Assembly (NCBI GenBank): GCA_032622095.1 | Contig: CP136068.1 | Location: 127,477,989-127,541,988 of the forward strand | DNA length: 64,000 nucleotides | Origin: Siphonodentalium dalli | Taxonomy: Eukaryota > Mollusca > Scaphopoda > Gadilida > Siphonodentaliidae | Direction: 5' to 3' | In this document: one piece after another, positions 1 through 12,571 of the stretch | How the letters are laid out: every line of letters begins with the position of its first letter | Numbering within the stretch: position 1 is the stretch's first letter | Program-made: the position numbers and the translations under genes | The notes under the pieces: generated by a model | The model's database searches: none | What the model saw: the letters and a program-made list of their open reading frames with translations, nothing else | What the model was told of the DNA's origin: nothing

Positions 1-3000
1 ATTGTATACGTGTGATGTATGTGGTGGTTGGTATCTGTTTGAGGAACTCGTTAATTTCGGATTCATTGTATACGTGTGGTGCATGTGGTGGTGGGTAACT
101 GTTTGAGGCACTCGTTAATTTCGGTTTCATTGTATACGTGTGATGTATGTGGTGGTTGGTATCTGTTTGAGGAACTCGTTAATTTCGGTTTCATTGTATA
201 CGTGTGATGCATGTGGTGGTGGGTAACTGTTTGAGGCAATCGTTAGTTTCGGTTTCATTGTATACGTGTGATGCATGTGGTGGTGGGTAACTGTTTGAGG
301 CAATCGTTAGTTTCGGTTTCATTGTATACGTGTGATGCATGTGGTGGTGGGTAACTGTTTGAGGCACTCGTTAATTTCGGTTTCATTGTATACGTGTGAT
401 GCATGTGGTGGTGGGTAACTGTTTGAGGCAATCGTTAGTTTCGGTTTCATTGTATACGTGTGATGCATGTGGTGGTGGGTAACTGTTTGAGGCAATCGTT
501 AGTTTCGGTTTCATTGTATACGTGTGATGCATGTGGTGGTGGGTAACTGTTTGAGGCAATCGTTAGTTTCGGTTTCATTGTATACGTGTGATGCATGTGG
601 TGGTGGGTAACTGTTTGAGGCAATCGTTAGTTTCGGTTTCATTGTATACGTGTGATGCATGTGGTGGTGGGTAACTGTTTGAGGCAATCGTTAGTTTCGG
701 TTTCATTGTATATTTGTGGTGCATCTGGTGGCGGTTGGTAACTGTTTGAGGCAATCGTTAGTTTCGGTTTCATTGTATACGTGTGATGCATGTGGTGGTG
801 GGTAACTGTTTGAGGCAATCGTTAGTTTCGGTTTCATTGTATACGTGTGATGCATGTGGTGGTGGGTAACTGTTTGAGGCAATCGTTAGTTTCGGTTTCA
901 TTGTATACGTGTGATGCATGTGGTGGTGGGTAACTGTTTGAGGCAATCGTTAGTTTCGGTTTCATTGTATACGCGTGGTGCATGTGGCGGTTGGTAACTG
1001 TTTGAGGCAATCGTTAGTTTCGGTTTCATTGTATACGTGTGATGCATGTGGTGGTGGGTAACTGTTTGATGCAATCGTTAGTTTCGGTTTCATTGTATAT
1101 TTGTGGTGCATCTGGTGGCGGTTGGTAACTGTTTGAGGCAATCGTTAGTTTCGGTTTCATTGTATACGCGTGGTGCATGTGGCGGTTGGTAACTGTTTGA
1201 GGCAATCGTTAGTTTCGGTTTCATTGTATACGTGTGATGCATGTGGTGGTGGGTAACTGTTTGAGGCAATCGTTAGTTTCGGTTTCATTGTATATTTGTG
1301 GTGCATCTGGTGGCGGTTGGTAACTGTTTGAGGCAATCGTTAGTTTCGGTTTCATTGTATAGGTGTGATGCATGTGGTGGTGGGTAACTGTTTGAGGCAA
1401 TCGTTAGTTTCGGTTTCATTGTATACGTGTGATGCATGTGGTGGTGGGTAACTGTTTGAGGCAATCGTTAGTTTCGGTTTCATTGTATACGTGTGATGCA
1501 TGTGGTGGTGGGTAACTGTTTGAGGCAATCGTTAGTTTCGGTTTCATTGTATACGTGTGATGCATGTGGTGGTGGGTAACTGTTTGAGGCAATCGTTAGT
1601 TTCGGTTTCATTGTATACGCGTGGTGCATGTGGCGGTTGGTAACTGTTTGAGGCAATCGTTAGTTTCGGTTTCATTGTATACGTGTGATGCATGTGGTGG
1701 TGGGTAACTGTTTGAGGCAATCGTTAGTTTCGGTTTCATTGTATATTTGTGGTGCATCTGGTGGCGGTTGGTAACTGTTTAAGGCAATCGTTAGTTTCGG
1801 TTTCATTGTATACGTGTGATGCATGTGGTGGTGGGTAACTGTTTGAGGCAATCGTTAGTTTCGGTTTCATTGTATAAGCGTGGTGCATGTGGCGGTTGGT
1901 AACTGTTTGAGGCAATCGTTAGTTTCGGTTTCATTGTATACGTGTGATGCATGTGGTGGTGGGTAACTGTTTGAGGCAATCGTTAGTTTCGGTTTCATTG
2001 TATATTTGTGGTGCATCTGGTGGCGGTTGGTAACTGTTTGAGGCAATCGTTAGTTTCGGTTTCATTGTATACGTGTGATGCATGTGGTGGTGGGTAACTG
2101 TTTGAGGCAATCGTTAGTTTCGGTTTCATTGTATACGTGTGATGCATGTGGTGGTGGGTAACTGTTTGAGGCAATCGTTAGTTTCGGTTTCATTGTATAC
2201 GTGTGATGCATGTGGTGGTTGGTAACTGTTTGAGGCACTCGTTAATTTCGGTTTCATTGTATACGTGTGGTGCATGTGGTGGTGGGTAACTGTTTGAGGC
2301 ACTCGTTAATTTCGGTTTCATTGTATACGTGTGGTGCATGTGGTGGTGGGTAACTGTTTGAGGCACTCGTTAATTTCGGTTTCATTGTATACGTGTGGTG
2401 CATGTGGTGGTGGGTAACTGTTTGAGGCACTCGTTAATTTCGGTTTCATTGTATACGTGTGGTGCATGTGGTGGTGGGTAACTGTTTGAGGCACTCGTTA
2501 ATTTAGGTTTCATTGTATACGCGTGGTGCATGTGGTGGTGGGTAACTGTTTGAGGCACTCGTTAATTTCGGTTTCATTGTATACGCGTGGTGCATGTGGT
2601 GGTTGGTAACTGTTTGAGGCACTCGTTAATTTCGGTTTCATTGTATACGTGTGATGTATGTGGTGGTTGGTATCTGTTTGAGGAACTCGTTAATTTCGGT
2701 TTCATTGTATACGTGTGGTGCATGTGGTGGTGGGTAACTGTTTGAGGCACTCGTTAATTTCGGTTTCATTGTATACGTGTGATGCATGTGGTGGTGGGTA
2801 AGTTTTTGAGGCACTCGTTAATTTCGGTTTCATTGTATACGTGTGGTGCATGTGGTGGTGGGTAACTGTTTGAGGCACTCGTTAATTTCGGTTTCATTGT
2901 ATACGTGTGATGCATGTGGTGGTGGGTAACTGTTTGAGGCACTCGTTAATTTCGGTTTCATTGTATACGTGTGGTGTATGTGGTGGTGGGTAACTGTTTG

Positions 3001-6000
3001 AGGCCCTCGTTAATTTCGGTTTCATTGTATACGTGTGGTGCATGTGGTGGTGGGTAACTGTTTGAGGCACTCGTTAATTTCGGTTTCATTGTATACGTGT
3101 GGTGCATGTGGTGGTTGGTAACTGTTTGAGGCACTCGTTAATTTCGGTTTCATTGTATACGTGTGATGCATGTGGTGGTGGGTAACTGTTTGAGGCACTC
3201 GTTAATTTCGGTTTCATTGTATACGTGTGGTGTATGTGGTGGTGGGTAACTGTTTGAGGCACTCGTTAATTTCGGTTTCATTGTATACGTGTGATGCATG
3301 TGGTGGTGGGTAACTGTTTGAGGCACTCGTTAATTTCGGTTTCATTGTATACGTGTGATGCATGTGGTGGTGGGTAACTGTTTGAGGCACTCGTTAGTTT
3401 CGGTTTCATTGTATACGTGTGGTGCATGTGGTGGTTGGTAACTGTTTGAGGCACTCGTTAATTTCGGTTTAATTGTGTACATGTGGTGTATGTGGTGGTG
3501 GGTAACTGTTTGAGGCACTCGTTAGTTTCGGTTTCATTGTATACGTGTGGTGCATGTGGTGGTTGGTAACTGTTTGAGGCACTCGTTAATTTCGGTTTAA
3601 TTGTATACGTGTGGTGCATGTGGTGATGGGTAACTGTTTGAGGCACTCGTTCATTTCGGTTTCATTGTATACGTGTGGTGCATGTGGTGGTTGGTAACTG
3701 TTTGAGGCAATCGTTAGTTTCGGTTTCATTGTATACGTGTGATGCATGTGGTGGTGGGTAACCGTTTGAGGCACTCGTTAATTTCGGTTTCATTGTATAC
3801 GTGTGGTGCATGTGGTGGTGGGTATCTGTTTGAGGCACTCGATAATTTCGGTTTCATTGTATATGTGTGGTGCATGTGGTGGTTGGTAACTGTTTGAGGA
3901 ACTCGTTAATTTCGGTTTCATTGTATACGTGTGGTGCATGTGGTGGTGGGTAACTGTTTGAGGCAATCGTTAGTTTCGGTTTCATTGTATACGTGTGATG
4001 CATGTGGTGGTTGGTAACTGTTTGAGGCACTCGTTAATTTCGGTTTCATTGTATACGTGTGATGCATGTGGTGGTTGGTAACTGTTTGAGGCACTCGTTA
4101 ATTTCGGTTTCATTGTATACGTGTGATGCATGTGGTGGTGGTTGGTAACCGTTTGAGGCACTCGTTAATTTCGGTTTCATTGTATATGTCTGGTGCATGT
4201 GGTGGTGGGTATCTGTTTGAGGCACTCGATAATTTCGGTTTCATTGTATATGTGTGGTGCATGTGGTGGTTGGTAACTGTTTGAGGAACTCGTTAATTTC
4301 GGTTTCATTGTATACGTGTGGTGCATGTGGTGGTGGGTAACTGTTTGAGGCACTCGTTAATTTCGGTTTCATTGTATACGTGTGGTGCATGTGGTGGTGG
4401 GTAACTGTTTGAGGCACTCGTTAATTTCGGTTTCATTGTATATGTGTGGTGCATGTGGTGGTGGGTATCTGTTTGAGGCACTCGATAATTTCGGTTTCAT
4501 TGTATACGTGTGGTGCATGTGGTGGTGGGTAACTGTTTGAGGCACTCGTTAATTTCGGTTTCATTGTATATGTGTGGTGCATGTGGTGGTGGGTATCTGT
4601 TTGAGGCACTCGATAATTTCGGTTTCATTGTATATATGTGGTGTATGTGGTGGTGGGTAACTGTTTGAGGCACTCATTAATTTCGGTTTCATTGTATATG
4701 TGTGGTGCATGTGGTGGTGGGTATCTGTTTGAGGCACTCGATAATTTCGGTTTCATTGTATATGTGTGGTGCATGTGGTGGTTGGTAACTGTTTGAGGAA
4801 CTCGTTAATTTCGGTTTCATCGTATACGTGTGGTGCATGTGGTGGTTGGTAACTGTTTGAGGAACTCGTTAATTTCGGTTTAATTGTATACGTGTGGTGC
4901 ATGTGGTGGTGGGTAACTGTTTGAGGAACTCGTTAATTTCGGTTTAATTGTATATGTGTGGTGCATGTGGTGGTGGTGGGTAACTGTTTGAGGCACTCGT
5001 TAATTTCGGTTTCATTGTATACGTGTGGTGCATGTGGTGGTGGGTATATGTTTGAGGCACTCGTTAATTTCGGTTTCATTGTGTACGTGTGATGCATGTG
5101 GTGATGGGTAACTGTTTGAGGCACTCGTTAATTTCGGTTTCATTGTATACGTGTGGTGTATGTGGTGGTGGGTAACTGTTTGAGGCACTCGTTAATTTCG
5201 GTTTCATTGTATACGTGTGATGCATGTGGTGGTGGGTAACTGTTCGAGGCACTCGTTAATTTCGGTTTCATTGTATATGTGTGGTGCATGTGGTGGTGGG
5301 TATATGTTTGAGGCACTCGTTATATTCGGTTTCATTGTATACGTGTGATGCATGTGGTGGTTGGTAACTGTTTGAGGAACTCGTTAATTTCGGTTTCATT
5401 GTATATGTCTGGTGCATGTGGTGGTTGGTAACTGTTTGAGGCACTCGTTAGTTTCGGTTTCATTGTATATGTCTGGTGCATGTGGTGGTTGGTAACTGTT
5501 TGAGGAACTCGTTAATTTCGGTTTCATTGTATACGCGTGGTGCATGTGGTGGTTGGTAACTGTTTGAGGCACTCGTTAATTTCGGTTTCATTGTATATTT
5601 GTGGTGCATCTGGTGGCGGTTGGTAACTGTTTGAGGCACTCGTTAATTTCGGTTTCATTGTATACGTGTGGTGCATGTGGTGGTGTGTATCTGTTTGAGG
5701 CACTCGTTAGTTTCGGTTTCATTGTATACGTGTGGTGCATGTGGTGGTTGGTAACTGTTTGAGGCACTCGTTAATTTCGGTTTAATTGTGTACATGTGGT
5801 GTATGTGGTGGTGGGTAACTGTTTGAGGCACTCGTTAGTTTCGGTTTCATTGTATACGTGTGGTGCATGTGGTGGTTGGTAACTGTTTGAGGCACTCGTT
5901 AATTTCGGTTTCATTGTATACGTGTGGTGCATGTGGTGGTGGGTATCTGTTTGAGGCACTCGATAATTTCGGTTTCATTGTATATGTGTGGTGCATGTGG

Positions 6001-9000
6001 TGGTTGGTAACTGTTTGAGGAACTCGTTAATTTCGGTTTCATTGTATACGTGTGGTGCATGTGGTGGTGGGTAACTGTTTGAGGCAATCGTTAGTTTCGG
6101 TTTCATTGTATACGTGTGATGCATGTGGTGGTTGGTAACTGTTTGAGGCACTCGTTAATTTCGGTTTCATTGTATACGTGTGATGCATGTGGTGGTTGGT
6201 AACTGTTTGAGGCACTCGTTAATTTCGGTTTCATTGTATACGTGTGATGCATGTGGTGGTGGTTGGTAACCGTTTGAGGCACTCGTTAATTTCGGTTTCA
6301 TTGTATATGTCTGGTGCATGTGGTGGTGGGTATCTGTTTGAGGCACTCGATAATTTCGGTTTCATTGTATATGTGTGGTGCATGTTGTGGTTGGTAACTG
6401 TTTGAGGAACTCGTTAATTTCGGTTTCATTGTATACGTGTGGTGCATGTGGTGGTGGGTAACTGTTTGAGGCACTCGTTAATTTCGGTTTCATTGTATAC
6501 GTGTGGTGCATGTGGTGGTGGGTAACTGTTTGAGGCACTCGTTAATTTCGGTTTCATTGTATATGTGTGGTGCATGTGGTGGTGGGTATCTGTTTGAGGC
6601 ACTCGATAATTTCGGTTTCATTGTATACGTGTGGTGCATGTGGTGGTGGGTAACTGTTTGAGGCACTCGTTAATTTCGGTTTCATTGTATATGTGTGGTG
6701 CATGTGGTGGTGGGTATCTGTTTGAGGCACTCGATAATTTCGGTTTCATTGTATATATGTGGTGTATGTGGTGGTGGGTAACTGTTTGAGGCACTCATTA
6801 ATTTCGGTTTCATTGTATATGTGTGGTGCATGTGGTGGTGGGTATCTGTTTGAGGCACTCGATAATTTCGGTTTCATTGTATATGTGTGGTGCATGTGGT
6901 GGTTGGTAACTGTTTGAGGAACTCGTTAATTTCGGTTTCATCGTATACGTGTGGTGCATGTGGTGGTTGGTAACTGTTTGAGGAACTCGTTAATTTCGGT
7001 TTAATTGTATATGTGTGGTGCATGTGGTGGTGGTGGGTAACTGTTTGAGGCACTCGTTAATTTCGGTTTCATTGTATACGTGTGGTGCATGTGGTGGTGG
7101 GTATATGTTTGAGGCACTCGTTAATTTCGGTTTCATTGTGTACGTGTGATGCATGTGGTGATGGGTAACTGTTCGAGGCACTCGTTAATTTCGGTTTCAT
7201 TGTATATGTGTGGTGCATGTGGTGGTGGGTATATGTTTGAGGCACTCGTTAATTTCGGTTTCATTGTATACGTGTGATGCATGTGGTGGTGGGTAACTGT
7301 TCGAGGCACTCGTTAATTTCGGTTTCATTGTATATGTGTGGTGCATGTGGTGGTGGGTATATGTTTGAGGCACTCGTTACTTTCGGTTTCATTGTATACG
7401 TGTGATGCATGTGGTGGTTGGTAACTGTTTGAGGAACTCGTTAATTTCGGTTTCATTGTATATGTCTGGTGCATGTGGTGGTTGGTAACTGTTTGAGGCA
7501 CTCGTTAGTTTCGGTTTCATTGTATATGTCTGGTGCATGTGGTGGTTGGTAACTGTTTGAGGAACTCGTTAATTTCGGTTTCATTGTATACGCGTGGTGC
7601 ATGTGGTGGTTGGTAACTGTTTGAGGCACTCGTTAATTTCGGTTTCATTGTATATTTGTGGTGCATCTGGTGGCGGTTGGTAACTGTTTGAGGCACTCGT
7701 TAATTTCGGTTTCATTGTATACGTGTGGTGCATGTGGTGGTGGGTATCTGTTTGAGGCACTCGATAATTTCGGTTTCATTGTGTACGCGTGGTGCATGTG
7801 GTGGTGGGTAACTGTTTGAGGCACTCGTTAATTTCGGTTTCATTGTGTACGCGTGGTGCATGTGGTGGTGGGTAACTGTTTGAGGCACTCGATAATTTCG
7901 GTTTCATTGTGTACGCGTGGTGCATGTGGTGATGGGTAACTGTTTGAGGCACTCGTTAATTTCGGTTTCATTGTGTACGCGTGGTGCATGTGGTGGTGGG
8001 TAACTGTTTGAGGCACTCGATAATTTCGGTTTCATTGTGTACGCGTGGTGCATGTGGTGGTGGGTAACTGTTTGAGGCACTCGATAATTTCGGTTTCATT
8101 GTGTACGCGTGGTGCATGTGGTGGTGGGTAACTGTTTGAGGCACTCGATAATTTCGGTTTCATTGTGTACGCGTGGTGCATGTGGTGGTGGGTAACTGTT
8201 TGAGGCACTCGTTAATTTCGGTTTCATTGTATACGTGTGGTGCATGTGGTGGTGGGTATCTGTTTGAGGCACTCGATAATTTCGGTTTCATTGTATACGT
8301 GTGGTGCATGTGGTGGTGGTGGTGGGTAAATGTTTGATGTGCTCGTTAGTTTCGGTTTCATTGTATACGTGTGGTGCATGTGGTGGTGGGTAACTGTTTG
8401 AGGCACTCGTTAATTTCGGTTTCATTGTATACGTGTGATGCATGTGGTGGTTGGTAACTGTTTGAGGAACTCGTTAATTTCGGTTTCATTGTATACGTGT
8501 GGTGCATGTGGTGTTGGTGGTGGGTAAATGTTTGATGTGCTCGTTAGTTTCGGTTTCATTGTATACGTGTGGTGCATGTGGCGGTTGGTAACTGTTTGAG
8601 GCACTCGTTAATTTCGGTTTCATTGTATACGTGTGGTGCATGTGGTGGTGCGTAACTGTTTGAGGCACTCGTTAATTTCGGTTTCATTGTGTACGTGTGG
8701 TGCATGTGGTGGTGGGTAACTGTTTGAGGCCCTCGTTAATTTCGGTTTCATTGTATACGTGTGGTGCATGTGGTGGTGGTGGTGGTGGGTAACTGTTTGA
8801 GGCACTCGTTAATTTCGGTTTCATTGTATACGTGTGGTGCATGTGGTGGTGGGTAACTGTTTGAGGCACTCGTTAATTTCGGTTTCATTGTATACGTGTG
8901 GTGCATGTGGTGATGGGTAACTGTTTGAGGCCCTCGTTAATTTCGGTTTCATTGTATACGTGTGGTGCATGTGGTGGTGGTGGTGGTGGGTAACTGTTTG

Positions 9001-10000
9001 AGGCACTCGTTAATTTCGGTTTCATTGTATACGTGTGGTGCATGTGGTGGTGGGTAACTGTTTGAGGCACTCGTTAATTTCGGTTTCATTGTATACGTGT
9101 GGTGCATGTGGTGGTGGGTAACTGTTTGAGGCACTCGTTAATTTCGGTTTCATTGTATACGTGTGGTGCATGTGGTGGTGGGTAACTGTTTGAGGCACTC
9201 GTTAATTTCGGTTTCATTGTATATGTCTGGTGCATGTGGTGGTGGGTAACTGTTTGAGGCCCTCGTTAATTTCGGTTTCATTGTATATGTGTGGAGCATG
9301 AGATGATGGGTAACTGTTTGAGGCACTCGTTAATTTCGGTTTCATTGTATACGTGTTGTGCATGTGGTGGTGGGTAATTGTTTGAGGCCCTCGTTAATTT
9401 CGGTTTCATTGTATACGTGTGGTGTATGTGGTGGTGGGTATCTGTTTGAGGCACTCGTTAATTTCGGTTTCATTGTATACGTGTGGTGCATGTGGTGGTG
9501 GGTAACTGTTTGAGGCAATCGTTAATTCGGTTTCATTGTATACGTGTGGTGCATGTGGTGGTGGGTAACTGTTTGAGGCACTCGTTAATTTCGGTTTCAT
9601 CGTATACGTGTGGTGCATGTGGTGGTGGGTAACTGTTTGAGGCAATCGTTAATTCGGTTTCATTGTATACGTCTGGTGCATGTGGTGGTGGGTAACTGTT
9701 TGAGGCAATCGTTAATTCGGTTTCATTGTATACGTGTGGTGCATGTGGTGATGGGTAACTGTTTGAGGCACTCGTTAATTTCGGTTTCATTGTATACGCG
9801 TGGTGCATGTGGTGGTGGGTAACTGATTGAGTCACTCGTTAATTTCGGTTTAATTGTATATGTGTGGTGCATGTGGTGGTGGGTAACTGTTTGAGGCACT
9901 CGTTAATTTCGGTTTCATTGTATACGTGTGGTGTATGTGGTGGTGCATGTGGTGGTGGGTAAGTGTTTGAGTCACTCGTTAATTTCGGTTTAATTGTACG
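1..10000. repeat. 64-bp minisatellite array (about 156 copies)
   Basis: Head-to-tail copies of a 64-bp unit fill this stretch and continue past the left edge. The + strand is GT-rich, with a core like TGCATGTGGTGGTGGGTAAC followed by TGTTTGAGGCA and TCGTTAATTTCGG. Subtypes are regionally clustered: aatcgttagtttcgg units dominate up to ~2.2 kb, cactcgttaatttcgg units after that, and tcgataatttcgg units at 7.7-8.2 kb. A recurring variant (tatatttgtggtgcatctggtggcgg) appears near 710, 1098, 1290, 1742, 2002, 5590 and 7650. Some units carry extra gtg triplets (8.3-9.0 kb) or a 1-bp loss (9.5-9.7 kb). Because 64 is not a multiple of 3, overlapping repetitive ORFs arise in all frames. They are artefacts, not proteins. 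Confidence 0.98.
3388..7770. repeat. Higher-order tandem duplication inside the 64-bp array
   Basis: The ordered series of variant units at about 3,388-5,700 is repeated at about 5,701-7,770. Private markers recur in the same order: aattgtgtacatgtggtgtatg, a gtggtggtggttggtaacc unit, a catcgtatac unit, a tatatatgtggtgtatg unit and the tatgtctgg units. The offset between copies steps from 2,313 to 2,121 to 2,057 bp. These steps are exactly 3 and then 1 monomers, so whole 64-bp units were lost after the duplication. Confidence 0.85.
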
Positions 10001-10093
10001 TGGGTGTGGTGCACGTGGGGGCTTAACTGTTCGTGTACCATCGTGTGCTTTATGTGTGTTGTCGGGATTTATAGCCTAGTATATCATACAGGG

Positions 10094-10131
10094 GACCGGT
10101 AGCTCAGTTGGTAAGGCACATGGCGGATAAG
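10094..10131 (+). other. tRNA-like segment with an A-box (possible SINE head)
   Basis: TAGCTCAGTTGG at 10,100-10,111 matches the RNA polymerase III A-box consensus, and the preceding bases could form an acceptor-like stem. The D-stem is imperfect, and I see no B-box (GGTTCGANTCC type) or matching 3' acceptor strand at the right distance. This is therefore not an intact tRNA gene. It may be a degenerate tRNA-derived SINE head or chance. Confidence 0.3.
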
Positions 10132-10452
10132 GTTACTATATAAAAGTCATCCAGTGATTGCGAAGCTCTCGGAAGCTGATTCTAATCGCGGAGTTATCAT
10201 GCACACAGAAGCATTAAATTATTTGTGTATCTGGATACATTTGTCGGTTGCTTCTCGGGGGTCTGTTTCTACGCGCAGTGGAGTTATTTCGCGGTGAAGT
10301 GAACCCACTGAACCGTCTTTCCTCCACCCGTACACAGTTCTTAAAATGTCACGACATGACCTAACGGCTGAACCGGCGATAAGCCCCATTAAACAAGTAA
10401 TCGCGATGTGGGATGAACTAGTTTTGGTTATTATATTCCACAGGCACTCAGA

Positions 10453-11397
10453 ATGCAGGGTATCAAGAGACGGTGCAACGGATCAAACACAATAATCACG
10501 GGTCGTGTCACGCCGTCACTATGGCAACGTGCCAAATTTGCATATTGCCCGGTTCCCAAAATAGCAACGATGTTCTTCCAGTATCTTTCGCGGGAGCTGC
10601 AGCCAAGGTTCGGCGAGCGATGGAACAACTTCACAGAAAGCACATGGAGACATCCAGGTGTGTTCAGATTCATGTTCGTTCGTGAACCGTGGTCCCGGCT
10701 GTTGTCTGGCTACCTCGATAAAATCGTGCAGCCGTTGTTCGCAGACGAGAAGGACCCCATCTACAACGAACTCAACATAAACAATTGCTCCCTAGGAAAT
10801 GTGCCTACCTTTAGACAGTTTATACGTCATATAGTAAACCGTGCTGGAAATATATCTTCGCTGAATGGCCATTGGGCGCCAACGACTTGGTTGTGTGACC
10901 CTTGCTACTTCAGACCAACATTCATTGGGAAACTAGAAACCTTCGATTCAGATATAGCTTATATTGCCGATCGGATGGATTTCATAGAGGAATTGCACAG
11001 AAATATCGTTGTTCGGCGGAAGGTTGATTCGAATATGCTCATCCTCCCGATTTGGCGGAGATTCGATGACTATAACATGTCCCGCTGTACAAAACGATTG
11101 GACATCATGAAACGGACGTGGATGGCCAAACAGTACTCTGGTAAAGTAATGTCCACTGTGTCGTTTCCCGAGCAAGAGTTCAGACATATGGATCCTGTGA
11201 ATGGTAAATCTGCTATGAATATTTTCAAAAAATATAGCGTGAGGAATAAAGCGCAGAGATCCATACAGAGGCGAGCATATATACAAATGGCGTATGCCAG
11301 CATTCCACGTCACATGAAGGACAAGATTAGAGAAATATACGCGGATGACTTCACTTTGTTCGGCTACGATCCGGAACCGAGATTCATCTATGGTTGA
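10453..11397 (+). CDS. Carbohydrate sulfotransferase (CHST/HNK-1ST family 2), catalytic exon
   Basis: This exon encodes the catalytic domain of a Golgi carbohydrate sulfotransferase, a family that transfers sulfate from PAPS to glycans such as chondroitin/dermatan or HNK-1-type sugars. The PAPS-binding motifs are visible: a 5'-phosphosulfate loop CPVPKIATMFF (residues 32-42) and a 3'-phosphate motif FVREPWSRLLSGYLDK (75-90). Further family signatures are HW (140-141), a CDPC pair (148-151), IGKLE (158-162) and the C-terminal LFGYDPEP. Three N-glycosylation sequons lie at N9, N59 and N133. The 314 residues from the first Met are shorter than the roughly 350-420 of full enzymes, and the N-terminal signal-anchor helix is missing. 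A pyrimidine-rich tract ending in CAG at 10,443 is a plausible 3' splice site, so the exon probably starts at 10,444 (codons A-L-R before this Met) and the membrane anchor lies on an upstream exon, perhaps beyond the minisatellite. The exact glycan substrate cannot be told from the sequence. Confidence 0.9.
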   Translation: MQGIKRRCNGSNTIITGRVTPSLWQRAKFAYCPVPKIATMFFQYLSRELQPRFGERWNNFTESTWRHPGVFRFMFVREPWSRLLSGYLDKIVQPLFADEKDPIYNELNINNCSLGNVPTFRQFIRHIVNRAGNISSLNGHWAPTTWLCDPCYFRPTFIGKLETFDSDIAYIADRMDFIEELHRNIVVRRKVDSNMLILPIWRRFDDYNMSRCTKRLDIMKRTWMAKQYSGKVMSTVSFPEQEFRHMDPVNGKSAMNIFKKYSVRNKAQRSIQRRAYIQMAYASIPRHMKDKIREIYADDFTLFGYDPEPRFIYG

Positions 11398-11399
11398 TT

Positions 11400-11800
11400 T
11401 CATGCCACACCCATATTATTTATCATATTTATTATTAATGTATTCCCTCCATTCTGGAGACACAATGTACGCACAATTGCAATTTAAATTTACAGATATG
11501 AAAGTGAAATAATTAAATGTAAGTTATATACGCAAGTTTTTTTTATCGCTTGATACGTTCTCACCACATAATTAAGCTAACGTCACAAGCGTGTGGTTGA
11601 CACGGATGTATACATGTACACTCGATACATCGAGAACCAACTAGACTTAATTGGATTCGATGGGTTAAATTCCAGGTTATAGATTACGAGGAATATATTA
11701 TGCTGCAGCAGTGAATAAGCGAAAATTCGATGGCTCTTTATTATTATCACATGCGTACGGCCGTGAATTCAGTCCTTGATAATACATCATATATGGAAGT
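11400..11800. other. 3' flank of the sulfotransferase, no gene seen
   Basis: AT-rich DNA after the stop codon. There is no canonical AATAAA close to the stop; AATTAAA near 11,511 is a possible weak polyadenylation signal. No ORF or recognisable element was found. Confidence 0.5.
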
Positions 11801-12000
11801 GTCGGAGAGGCGGTATACTGGAAGTGTCAATTAAAGTACGAAGGACGTGTTTGAAAACTTTCCACGCAAATTGAAGGACAAGCTAGGTTAGGGATATATT
11901 ATTATATACTCTGATGACTTCGCTTTGTTCGGCTACGAGCCTACGATCCGAAACCGTATTGTCTATGTATGGGTATTCGTCTATGTATGGGTGATTTCGC
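11800..12000 (+). pseudogene. Decayed duplicate of the sulfotransferase 3' end
   Basis: The stretch matches the last part of the preceding sulfotransferase exon. Shared blocks include gaggcg/gagaggcg, ttccacg...aaggacaag, ctctgatgacttcgctttgttcggctacga (compare the functional LFGYD codons) and the tail attcgtctatg...ggtgattt (compare the stop-codon region). Frameshifts and in-frame stops (for example taggtta after ggacaagc) break it. It lies ~400 bp downstream in the same orientation, so a local tandem duplication is the simplest origin. Confidence 0.75.
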
Positions 12001-12570
12001 ACTCATTATATGGCGTAAAGACACTCCTCACATGTGTTAAACATTGTCAGTCTCTTACAGTTCGCAGGTGAACTAGCCTCGGATACCTGTATAAGGAAAT
12101 TCATATTAAATTACAACCTAGAGGTTGAGGTGCAAATAGAATCTCCACACTTGGAAAATTCGGTCTGGTTGAAGGGAGTCCTGCATATGGGATTTGTTAT
12201 GGAATTCTGGTCTGCTTTTGGGGGTGAGGTCAATTGGCAACTCCCAGTTAAACATCGCCTTGATTTTTTGCCTATACATGTATACATGTATACATTGTGT
12301 ATTAGCAATATTGATAACCAGTAATGTTCAAAATTCAACATTTGGAAATCATCATCTAGGAGTACTATTTTGGCACAGTCAACGACAAGACATGGATTAT
12401 TTATAATATTAAATTTCAGACAATATCTGCGTCTGATTTTGTCAGTTTTAATTTGCCGATAATTTTGGTAATCGGTCTCACAATTTACGGCAATCTTTTG
12501 ATGATGGCAGGGGAGTATAAGTATGTTATTAGTTACAACTAACATCCTCTACTTATGACTCATGTATTTA
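12001..12570. other. Intergenic DNA, nothing recognised
   Basis: Short ORFs on both strands overlap one another and show no family motifs. A small catgtatacatgtatac palindrome lies at ~12,278-12,294. Confidence 0.4.
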
Positions 12571-12571
12571 T

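Noticed and set aside
3458-9835. Many ~60-100 codon His/Pro/Thr-rich ORFs on the - strand
   Set aside because: They are readings of the 64-bp repeat. The unit length is not a multiple of 3, so the same peptide appears in every frame, with no start-site, splice or conservation signal.
1-10000. CRISPR-like regular repeats
   Set aside because: Units are contiguous with no unique spacers, and the context is eukaryotic.
10948-11403. 151-codon - strand ORF
   Set aside because: Antisense shadow of the sulfotransferase exon.
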